A stretch of DNA of 64,000 bases from Galdieria sulphuraria. Its lineage: Eukaryota > Rhodophyta > Bangiophyceae > Galdieriales > Galdieriaceae. A program made the translations under genes and the position numbers. The DNA is taken from contig NW_005178475.1 of the NCBI RefSeq assembly GCF_000341285.1, positions 401,834-465,833 on the forward strand. The letters run 5' to 3'. Shown in pieces: positions 54,313 through 64,000 of this stretch. Numbering within the stretch: position 1 is the stretch's first letter; each line of letters opens with the position of its first letter. A model generated the notes under the pieces. It searched no databases. It saw only the letters and a list, made by a program, of their open reading frames with translations, and was not told the DNA's origin.

Positions 54313-56102
54313 AGTAGCACAATGGTTTGATTATTGGATAAAAGGGAAGGCTCAGTGAGTGTTGTCAACGCTGTGGACCTGATTCAAGTTTGCTAGTGAA
54401 ACTTCTCAGACTTTAATTTCTAAAACGAATTCGTCGTTTGATATAGTTGGACAAGTGAATTTCTATTATCTACGTTTCTCTTTTAAGCCCTGCAAATGTT
54501 TCTTTGAGAACAATCCATCGAGTCCTGAGCTCTGAGTTCCAAGTAGACTGTAGTTTCTTTTTAGTATGTACAAATTTTATTATCTCTTTGGAGTTTATAT
54601 ACTTTATGCAACACTTGTTTTTATTTCACTTCTGGTCTTGTATGGAAATTTGAGATTAGCGTTGTCGAGAAGAGAGCAAAGACAAAGGAATTCAAGCTGT
54701 CGTTGAGTGTTGGTACATTAATCAACTAGTTGTCTCACAAGTTTGTTTATTTCTATCGATAATTGTTTCAGAGCATTTTTGCGTATGTATTAGCAGTTGA
54801 AAGTCCTGTAGTCTGTTGTTGAGATTCTGAGAATCAGGCTTGGGGCTATTATTTCAAAGATATTCTACAAGAACAAGAAACCAGTCAAACTCTCAGTTGA
54901 GTGTTTTGGTCAGTTCACAGATTAACTTTTTGTATGTTAGTTTTTTGTCTTCTATATGACTCTTTTCAAGATGTAGTAATCGGTCTGTAACTCTGCAACA
55001 GGCATTTCTCAGGATAGCATAGGAAAGTCTCGAGTCCATCATTGCTTATTTTCAATGATTGTTTGTATTGTTGTGCTTTTAGATCAATTCTCTATTGATT
55101 CGAATATGTCTTTTGAAATATTATGGATGTGGGGCTTTAGATAACGAAAGCTGAATAAACTTGTATTTTGAAAGCAAGGGAAAAGTTTTCAGTTCAAAGT
55201 ATACTCACCTTGTTGGGAACCATGAAATAAAGCAAGCAAAAGGAAACTGTTGAAAATCTTGGTTGTGTTCACCTGGGTAAAAAGTTGTGACAATGGCGAC
55301 TGTAGTTACTCGTCCGTTTTCGAAAAACGCCTTTGTTTTTATGAATTACTGGTTTTACCGAGAGTGAAATATGTCTAAAACGATATGTAAGTAGTAAGAG
55401 TGATAAAGTTGGAACTAGTATCGATAGTGTTTCTGAAAGGCATCGATTGCAAATCGTCTTTGGTCCTTATATAGTTGAAAAGAAGGGTAACAATAGTAGC
55501 AAGGTATGAATGGGAAACAAGGCGACTTGTGTGAAACAGTATTTGCCGTGTCAAGAGTGCTGCTGATCTGTTTTTATCCCAACACACGGAAAATCATGCT
55601 GTTGAAAGTAGTGGTAGTTGTAGCTGTCAAAAAGTGAAAAGGAAACACAACATTTTGTACAAACAGCTTGCGTTTGGATAGTATACAAAGCAGCTCTAAA
55701 AGAAACTCACGAAGGATGGGTTGAACTTCTACAATATTACACGAGCGCAAACATTGATATCATCGTGTCCGACTAGAGTTTTGGTTTAACTCTGAAAATA
55801 AAGTGCAACTTTTGGTATATAATTCCTAGAAAGCATACGCAAACGAACAAAGTGGTTTGCAAATACATTGACACGAACCCAAAACATTTTTCGACTATCA
55901 CAGCAAAATCAAACCATTCGCCACTACATAAAATTCAACCAGAAACAACAACAACAACAAATATGAGCCCGAGCCTAGCACAGTATGGCATAGTCATCAA
56001 GTCTACAAACAGAATGACTTGTGTTTCTATATTTTACTTTTTTCTTCGTTGTTGGCATGACCGGAAAAGTGTCATTGTTTTATTTACTTGGAATTGTAAA
56101 AA

Positions 56103-56129
56103 GACAACAACAACAACAACAACAACAAG
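56103..56129 (+). repeat. (CAA)n microsatellite
   Basis: About nine CAA units in a row; a shorter CAA run lies near 55945-55958 and the two flank about 140 bp. Probably simple slippage repeats. Confidence 0.9.
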
Positions 56130-57247
56130 AGAAAGTGATAGTGTATTGGGTTGTGGTACAGGAATATTAATAATAGTTTTTGCCATAAAAGTACGAATTT
56201 GACCTATCTTTTACCATAAAAGAAAATTGAATTGTTGACTTTACAAAATAAAAGGGCATTATTTGCACACTTAAAAGCTATTCCTGTACCTTGCTGTCTC
56301 GGTAGAACTAAATACGTTTCTGATTTTGAACAACAAATAGGGTATCGAGTTGCTTTAATGGTCGATTTTCGATTTTTCTTCTACATGTTTGAGACTAATC
56401 TTTACCTTTTGATTCTTGAAACGAACTTATTTGTTATCTCATGATAGTATGATGAAGCAACTAGTCGTCACTTCTTTTCGGAAAACGTCGATGTACAACC
56501 TTTCAGAAGCTTATTTCATTGGAAATCCCAATCACAAAGAATCTCTTTGTCCCGTGATAGTTTTGTTGCATTTGTAGGGATGGGCAATTGATAGTCCAAG
56601 TGATCAATTCGAGACAATTTCGTCAGTTGAATCAAGTAATCTTTAACAAGTGAACTTGCAGTATCATGAAAGTGTACAACATACTGTCTTCTGTGATCTA
56701 GAATCTACTACTGATTTATCTGAACATATTGTAATGCTCTCATGTTGAAACCATCTTATGATTATTTGTGCTCCAGAACATTTCCATCTTACTTTTTCGA
56801 TCCTAAGGCCAGCTTGATATGAAGTTAGTCATCTAGTCGATAAGGATAAGAGAATATCTCTATTTCGTTTTTTTCTCTTCTTCATCGGCGTAACTGTAGA
56901 ATGGTGAAGATCCTGTTCTTTAGAGTTGTAATATGTTCGAAAAACAATAGAATGCTCATTGTACAAGAAAAGGGATAAAGATGATAGAAAGTAGTATTCA
57001 AAGACTGCAGGATGATGTAAATTCAAAGAAAGAATCAACTAGATTGCAGTCAAAGTTCTATACAAACGATCTACTGGGAATAGAAATTGAACTCGTCCTA
57101 GTACGACCTACTGGTTGTTTTCCCTCATTATTCATATGAATTGTTATAAAGAACAAAAATTTATGTTTTACATAGCATATACTTTTCAATGAAAGAATAT
57201 AGAAAGATCAGTTGAAAGAAATTCAAGGAAAAGAAGTAAATCAATAC

Positions 57248-57322
57248 GTCCCTGGCTTCACAGGGTTAAAATATCAGACCTATGACTTATAGATTTTGAG
57301 GTTGATCCTCACAAAAAGCAGA
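57248..57322 (+). other. tRNA-like relic
   Basis: A good internal A-box match (TGGCTTCACAGGG) is followed about 40 nt later by a T-arm/B-box remnant (GAGG-TTGATC-CTC, one base short of TTCGATC). The 5' and 3' acceptor halves do not pair, so it is not a working tRNA. It could be a tRNA-derived SINE head or a dead tRNA gene. Confidence 0.3.
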
Positions 57323-59753
57323 ATCAATTCTGAGATTTTTACACAAGTAGCAGCAAAACACAAACTGATAGTCCTGTTCTAATTTCAGGATCTTATTGTA
57401 TATCCTTTGTTGCTTGAACCTTTTCGCAACCTTTGATGGTTTTCATCCACCTCATAATCTTGAACTATTACCACAATTGATTAAAGTGATAAATGACAAT
57501 GCATTTATGCCGTAAAAATACCTTGTTTCTATTGATGAACTGAATTTGAATCTAATTTCAGAGTGATACCCGAAACAATTCTGGTTATAGCTGTATTGAA
57601 GGAAGTAATAATCACTTGCTTTAGAGTACTCTGAATCTTACCACTTCTAGTTAAATCTCAACGGGATATGGCACAATAATTCTACTAGATACGTAAGAAA
57701 AGCTCTATTTGATTTCTTTCTCCTCACCGTATTTAGAAGTTGGTTACTGGTTTATATTACTTGAATTGTATACTGAATTCAATGATTTACTGTTCATTGG
57801 AAAGAAAGTAAGATGTTTCTTGATACTGCTCAGTTAAAATGACCCTTTGTATAGGAGTTGGTCATTTGTTGATTACTAGTTGAATATCTCATCAAGAACA
57901 AATTCTGTTTCATAAGTAAATGAAATGTCCTCTATGGTTGATTCAACTTTTGAATTCTTAGAGATTATACTGAATTTATCGAACGAATTAGTCCGTATCT
58001 CGAGAAAAACGATTTGCCATATAGTATTAATAGTAGTATTATTACTAAGGATACCGAGGACTAGGGAGCTGAAGACTTGATTTGAAAAAAACTTGCTAGT
58101 GCTTGACTGTCCAATTATTCCTCCGCAATATTGGACAAGCTTTCGTTGATCATTTCATCCTAGATAGTTTTCATGAATCTACTCAAGCGATGAATTGTAA
58201 TGTATCTTTGCAGTGCCACGAATATAATACTACCAGTTTATATATTTTGATATTAACTGGTTGTTTGTTTAGATAAAACTACGTTAACCTGTACTTGATT
58301 CAATTGATTACTACTTGTTTTGAAGTGCTTTTAGTTATACTATTTCGTTCCAACCAAGCATCACTGGGTAAGCTATATTCATTTCGCAGAGAAGAATCTA
58401 ATATCAGATTTCAATCTTTTTTCAAGTATTCGCATCTAAATGCGTTGATTGTTAGAACCGTTCAAACTTGACTATTGAAATATAACCTAGTAATGAATGG
58501 AGTCAATGTGTTAGAAAAGATAACGGCACAACTCGATGCATACAAAAGTTGAATCAACGTTTTCATTCAAAACCAATTAGTTGATAGTAAGTCTAATATA
58601 CGTTGTTATCTTTTTAGGGGTATCTAAGAGAGAGTTGGTTGAATTGTCATTATGTGGACATTTGGTTATCCAATAGAGCTTCTGTTAGATAGTGTTTTTA
58701 TAGGATGGCTTCTTTAAGGTAGAATTGATACTCTATTGACTACTAGTTGTCGAGTTGATAAAGACTTTGTACCTTTGCACCTGAAATCTTGCTGTTGTAT
58801 GTACAGAGTCTTTATATCCGAAGCAGTGTTTTATGTGGTCTTTAGGTACCCTATATGCTTGATCCAAAGTCGAATTGTCCAAGATTATCTCGAATTGCCT
58901 AAAATAATCTAGTCCTTAATCTAAAAGGATGATTTACAGAATATTATTTGGATTACTTAAAATCAAGTCGAAGATCAATTCATTCGAGAATCACTAGGTG
59001 AGAATCCGAATTGCAACAAAGCATCAATTTTCCCCTTGATATTTATATGCTGTTTGCACTACTGGGCAAATGATTGTCCACAAATCAATTTTGGTACATT
59101 TGTGGATTGACTTTCATATTGAATGACAATGTGTTTCTAGAATATTGAGAACATGTTACTATTGATGAGCATAGATCAATCAGCATCCACCATTCTTGTA
59201 TCTGTACGGAATTCAATTGAACTTTGTTTGAATCCAATTGTTCCTATCAATATTGGTGGAGCACGTTCTCGTTTTACTGTCTTGGTACCAAGCTCAACTT
59301 GCGTCATAGAATCATCATTTTTTTGATAAAGGCATTGTGCTAAAAGTCTATTGCTTGTTTCTATTGACTGGTCGGAGAGTAGTCATCATCTTGTTATCTT
59401 ATTTTTTCAAGAAAGTCGGAATAATTACCGAACACTAAAAACTGAACTTTAATTGAAAAAAAGTATGACAGCGATAAACTATACTATTCATAGACTACAG
59501 AATCATTTGATTTAGAAGAAGATTCAACTAGTTTGTAGACGATTGGTCAGAAACGAGCTGCAAAAAAAAGCAAAGTAACCTCGCTGATACAAGCTATTGA
59601 GTCTCTTTTTTCATGTTTATATGTTATGTAGTACAAGATGAAGAAAATGATTCGTTTCATTTCAACTTTATACAACTCGCTGATCAAAAAAATACACCAA
59701 TTTCCTTTGGAAGAAAATAGATGATGAAAGATATCAAGTGAAAAAAGAAAGAA

Positions 59754-59826
59754 ATGGCTTTCTAGTTCAATAGACGACAGAGATAGTGCTATGAGCCAAA
59801 GGTCTTGAATTTGATTCTCATTATAA
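59754..59826 (+). other. tRNA-like relic
   Basis: TAGTTCAATAGA resembles an A-box and GAATTTGATTCTCA a B-box, at tRNA spacing. Stem pairing is poor. Same interpretation as the relic at 57.2 kb, with less support. Confidence 0.2.
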
Positions 59827-62689
59827 ACATCAACGATATTCTGGTCGTCATTAGTAGAAAAAGTATTCCCTAGTAGTACCTCATACTGGTAACAGTAGAA
59901 CGTTTATGGTACTTTGTTTTTGTTTATCCATTCTACTGATATGCATGACCTGTATTTGAGCACCATAAAATAAGAAGTAGGCTGTTGAAACAAAATGGTT
60001 AGTGTAGGTTTATTCCATGGCATCCCTAATCGTTACAAATTGCTCAATGCTTCAAAGACCTGAATATTTGAGGCATTCTTTATCCTTCACACGGACTTTA
60101 TTCTTCTTCTTCCTTTTTTTTATCTAAAATGAATATCATACAATCTTCACTGATAGAAGACAATCAAATTTCTATTCGAAAAGGCAAATTGTAGAATAAA
60201 GCAAGGAATATACAATCTCACTTGCAGAATCATTATTTGCATTTCTGTAGATATTATTCTTTATATAGTTGTAACTTTCTTTACTGGTTTGGAAAGTGTA
60301 GACAATAACATTTATAGGAAGAACAATATCAAGTTTATGATTCAACTCGATCTTGATACTAGTATTCCATGAAGAAGGATATCACTCCTCATCATACTCG
60401 ACGAATAGTTTTAGATTCAAACTAATCAATCTTTGTCAATCAACAACTTGACCGGAAAAAAGTTGCTTGTATTTATTTCCATTGCAATAATTATTGAGGT
60501 CTTGGTATAAACTGGCAGAAATGATTATAAAAGCAGAATTTACTATCTGATTTGCACATTTGACGACAACAATAACAGCAACTCTTACAAGAGATAGGAC
60601 AACACTTCTCACTACACCATTATTCTCGAAGAGTAATAAACATACTACCCCTTCTATAGTTCCTCATTTATTTAGAATTGTGAATGGTGTTTTACGACCA
60701 CTCGCTTTCCCTATATTAAAAACTCAATACATCCCTCAATTGTGGAACGGATATATTTTTCTATCTAATCAAAAAGACCAGAGACAATAGGGATACGAGC
60801 TAGTGTCCAGGAATCAGTTTGAATTCAACTGATTGCAAAAGATTAGGTTTCGGCTATGTTGAATCGAGTTTAAACTCAATTGAGTGGAAACAAGGAATTT
60901 TACAAAATAGGCAATCAGCTATTAAGAAAGAGAATAAGCTGAGTGCTTTGCTTGATAGAATCAGAACAATGTCGTCGGACAAAGAGTGGTGTATTGTTTC
61001 TTTAAGCATCATTCATTCTCTTGTTCACTACGCCTTGTAGATAGAATCGAACGAGTCGGTCATAAATATAGTACTTTAGTATTTATCATATCATTTATGC
61101 CTAGTGATAAGGTCAATTTTAAGTTGTCGAGAGAGGGACTATAATCTATCCTGGCTACATTTCTATTGAACTTGATGTCAAATAGAATGACTTGACCTTG
61201 TTCATATGAATTCATATTCTTGTTATGAATACTGTATTTGAAGAGTACCGATCATATGCTATTCGAAATTACCCTTAACACTTTTTCCACTGTTTATCAT
61301 ACACCTCATCATGTAACTTAGTTTCATAAAAGCCTTGGTATCGTTCAGACTATCAAGATTTATGGCTATGACTTATATAGTTTCGATAGAATTCACTTGA
61401 CTCCAATCTGTTCCATCAAAGATTGATTTGATAGTGGGACATGCATAATGTCGCAGTCAACTACAGAATCATAGACATACGAGACAATTCAACTGAATTG
61501 GACGGAACTGTATGTTTGGAACTTTACAGATCATCTCTACTCTAATTTAGAAGAACGCAAACATTCGGTTTTATGTTGTTTGAAAGATTTGAATCCACAT
61601 AACAACTTGAGAAGATTGACGAAGAAGTACTTTGAGCATAACCTTAGATCGGTAGTACTTCAAGTAATGCTGAGACACATGGTTATGTCCGTTTACTTTC
61701 TATGGTGAAAAAAGTTGTCTCTTATCTTTGTTATATTAAGCTATTACAAAATCAAGTTGATCACCTGGTACAGCTTTCACTAGGACAAGGTCACTTGCAC
61801 AACAGACTCTTTGTTATCTTTATGGATGAAGAATTAAGTTTGGCTTGTGTTGATTCACTAACTGATTGTTTGAATGAATGATTGTTTAGTGTCATACTAG
61901 CCTATTTACTTATCAACTGACAAATAATTGCACTTGGGCTTGTAAAATTGACTGATTCCGGTATTTGAGGAATAATAGCAGGACAACTCTATTCAAAATG
62001 GTGATTTAAGAATTCACTTTAGACAGATTATTGATCCGCGAGTCAAAGACAAGTTGTAACCATAGAAAAAGATATATACCAGGTAAGTGATTCAAATAGG
62101 AGTAGTTTCATTGTGCATTCTCAAGTTGAGTACGTACGGACTGGATTGGACAGTGCTAATAGAATGAAATGGGTTGTTTGAACCACATTGGGTTGTCTGT
62201 CTACTATGAGTCCTTTAGCTCATCAAGATCTTTTATCGTGACACTATAAAACTCTCTGTCCCATAAGAAGAGTAGTTATACCCTAGACTTTAGTTCACAT
62301 AGTATTTATATATCCTCAATAGTCTATTTAATGCCAAATGCTCAACAATTGTATGGATTTATTGGAAGAATTTACCCAAGTAGACTCGGTAGACGAAATA
62401 CCAACGAGTACTAGTATTCTTTCATCTAAATACACAGAGAACAATCTAGTTGATAGTTTCCTTGACAAGAATAATAACGAGAGAAAATCCCCACATTCTT
62501 TCTTCATAGTTGTAAATTACTTTCAATATTACCTAGGTCGATCGAAACTCGTTTGAATCCATTGTTTCCAGAATTCACCCAACGTTGAATCATATTGGTA
62601 TACTGTAAAATGAAGATTTTGTTGTTTCCATTGGGTCTGATTCTGCATAGTCTGTTGAGCACCAATATACACACTTTTTACTGATTTTT

Positions 62690-62990
62690 TCTGCTAATGG
62701 GAAAGATGGGCAATTTGAAAAGAGTGGCCGGTTTGGAATGGGCCCGCGCAATTTTGATTTGAAAATTGCCATTGTGGGCTGGGGAAGAATGGGTAAATTG
62801 GAAACGGGAGAAAGTGTGGAAATTGCGATGGGGGAAAATGGGTGGGGAAAGGGTGTGAGGAAATTGAAGAGGGGCCAACCCAAAGGCGATTGTGTTGATT
62901 TGGAAATTACCATTATGAATGCGGGGAAGAATGGGTAAATTGGAAATGGGGCATTTGAAATTGCGGACAGTGTGTGTAAAAATCAATAAA
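62690..62990 (+). repeat. G/A-rich degenerate repeat block with AATGGG motifs
   Basis: About 300 bp that is strikingly purine- and G-rich on the plus strand inside AT-rich DNA. It holds two related units of about 55 bp (starting GATTTGAAAATTGCCATT near 62756 and GATTTGGAAATTACCATT near 62898), each with GGGGAAGAATGGGTAAATTGG. AATGGG occurs five times. Minus-strand ORFs here (Pro/Phe/Ile-rich) are only translations of the repeat. Confidence 0.75.
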
Positions 62991-63249
62991 GCCATTTGAA
63001 ACAGTAAAAGATCATTCCAAGAAAGTTAACTTTGATTTCCACACTGATAACGAAACATTAAGAGCCAATGCTTTAAAGACACATTCTATGCAAAAGAAGA
63101 GAAGAATGACAAAGAATGGTTATTTTTTTCCTTTTCTTCAAAAATACTTGTTTTGAATCACCACAACAAAAAAATACGTTTCAATTCAGCAAAAAAAAAC
63201 AGTCTGTAACATGTTTAGGATCCACCTCAATATTGTTTGAAATGACTCC
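62991..63249. other. Spacer after the G-rich block
   Basis: AT-rich sequence with A-tracts (63165-63200). Nothing recognised. Confidence 0.3.
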
Positions 63250-63700
63250 TTAAAAATGGACAAGTACCCTTGAGAGTAACGAGTTTGGAAAAACACAAGT
63301 AATATTGAGTTGAGTAGCCAGTTGAATGATATCATCGTTTGGTTTACCAAGACATTGAAAAAAGCTACAAGTAGTAAAAGTCAAAGAAAAGTTGTCCTTT
63401 TCGAAGATCAAGTCTTTACGAAACCTTGAGACAAAGACACCCAAGAAACACAAGAAAAGAACCCTTGAAAACTTTTTGTTTACCTGTTGAAGCATAACCA
63501 TACTTGAAGGATTGGAGTACAGTCTTATCCATAGCCAAGAACTGTGTTCTAGTCGTCAACGACAAGGGCTTGTTAAAGTCTGTACGAAAAAGTGCAGCAA
63601 CTACAGCCTTGCAGATAGGTTTGGTTTTACTAGATTCTCTTAAGGTGATACTTATAAAAGTATGTTTCACTCTCCAAACACTGCCCCTACATCGGGACAT
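63250..63700 (-). CDS. Short spliced ORF, unknown (very weak ORC6 resemblance)
   Basis: ATG 63700 opens a basic N-terminus leading to CKAVVAALFRTDFNKPLSL and MDKTVLQSFKYGYAST. A GTAAAC donor and a GTAAAG acceptor (70 nt) would join it to DLIFEKDNFSLTFTTC, FFQCLGKPNDDIIQLATQLNITCVFPNSLL. The pattern 'DIxxLAxQxxxxxVxP' after a short helical segment recalls the cyclin-box-like N-terminal domain of ORC6 (DIRELGVQFGCVRVIP), but identity is low and the product would be short. It could be a divergent gene, a fragment or chance. Confidence 0.25.
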
Positions 63701-63909
63701 TATTCCCCTACTATTCCCTCAAATTATCCATACAATAAGCGTATTGTACCCCTACATTTGTGAGATTTTTAACACTTCTTTGAACAAGTCTCCACGAAAT
63801 CACCTTTACATATTCCTAAACTCCTTGATATCTCCTTTTCTAAACTCAAATATCAATTCATGATGTTGGTTGACTATTCTCAAGTACCAGATCAAAGAAA
63901 TCACTTGTA

Positions 63910-64000
63910 ATGAAAAAAGTGAATTCGCCTTATGAAGCCTCCTCTTCTTTGCAATTATGTCATGAAAAATCCTTTACGATCAAATACAATAGAAGCTTGC
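63910..64000 (+). CDS. Possible start of a gene running off the window
   Basis: ATG 63910 opens MKKVNSPYEASSSLQLCHEK and stays open to the last base (30 codons). Too short to judge. Confidence 0.2.
   Translation, partial: MKKVNSPYEASSSLQLCHEKSFTIKYNRSL

Larger units (their letters stand above)
54313..62689. other. Gene-poor AT-rich region
   Basis: More than 8 kb without a convincing gene on either strand; the longest ORFs (116 codons at 55852, 76 at 60560, 72 at 62338) lack motifs or splice support. Recurrent short words (for example ACTACAGAATCAT near 59490 and 61460, and variants of TTGATTACTAGTTG) hint at old, decayed repeats. Two tRNA-like relics are noted separately. Confidence 0.45.

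Noticed and set aside
54312-54420. tRNA-like segment with GTAGCACAATGG and GATTCAAGTTTGC
   Set aside because: Internal boxes look suggestive, but arms do not pair and the spacing is too long without an assumed intron.
55852-56202. 116-codon ORF with Thr runs
   Set aside because: The Thr runs come from the CAA/ACA microsatellite; nothing else supports coding.
62590-62995. Two overlapping minus-strand ORFs rich in Pro, Phe and Ile
   Set aside because: They are translations of the G-rich tandem repeat in two frames.
63504-63863. 119-codon plus-strand ORF
   Set aside because: No motif; overlaps the opposite-strand ORF, which has a plausible splice and better residue pattern, though neither is secure.
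1-64000. CRISPR arrays, rRNA genes, bacterial operons, riboswitches
   Set aside because: None seen; the spliced genes show a eukaryotic nuclear sequence.

Overview
The window looks like nuclear DNA of a unicellular red alga of the Cyanidiophyceae, most like Galdieria. It is AT-rich and very compact. Genes are spliced, with tiny GT-AG introns that I could place by restoring conserved protein reading (mostly about 35-70 nt). Bacterial-type organelle genes (EF4/LepA, RimP, RadA, bL17, prohibitin) and an HCF107/MBB1-type plastid RNA-binding HAT/TPR protein point to a eukaryote with a primary plastid and mitochondria. The genus is inferred from gene style and family content; no rRNA or plastid marker is present.

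Region 1 (1-42.4 kb) is dense housekeeping sequence. In order: a formin (cut by the window edge), ORC3, an HCF107/MBB1-like protein, organellar EF4 (8 exons), a four-TM protein, a glycosyltransferase-like protein with a 21-nt microexon, NudC, an SR-protein kinase, mitoribosomal mS23, COG7, SNW1/SKIP, an FBPase-like protein with an altered metal site, organellar RimP, a bZIP factor, a SUN-domain protein, spastin, the small subunit of serine palmitoyltransferase, bL17, a small coiled-coil protein, SFT2, a GDP-fucose transporter, a RABL3-like GTPase, ITPK1, a membrane protein, prohibitin-2, an NHLRC2-like protein, a bHLH-PAS factor, RadA and a secreted fasciclin protein. Many neighbours are divergent with only 27-76 bp between start codons, and two same-strand pairs are separated by 1-2 bp.

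Region 2 (42.4-54.3 kb) has a different character. Two paralogous P-loop NTPases lie here: an intact one at 48.1-50.6 kb and a broken one at 43.2-45.3 kb. Both have a DR-x-x-DV N-terminal motif, a PH-hydrophobic-FG-x-GK-[S/T] Walker A motif and a GG-[I/V]-P motif. The intact copy carries a C-terminal segment with a PD-(D/E)xK-nuclease-like motif series and a possible SAM-like tail. This resembles the Crinkler/RHS-type NTPase-nuclease architecture and/or the expanded 'archaeal ATPase' family described for Galdieria. The intact gene sits between two direct copies of a noncoding repeat of about 1.8 kb (46.07-47.82 and 52.5-54.3 kb).

Region 3 (54.3-64 kb) is gene-poor. It holds a CAA microsatellite, tRNA-like relics and a purine/G-rich block rich in AATGGG near 62.7-63.0 kb. 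At the far end are a short spliced minus-strand ORF (very weak ORC6 resemblance) and an ORF running off the window. The layout suggests a subtelomeric or otherwise fast-evolving region, which is inference.
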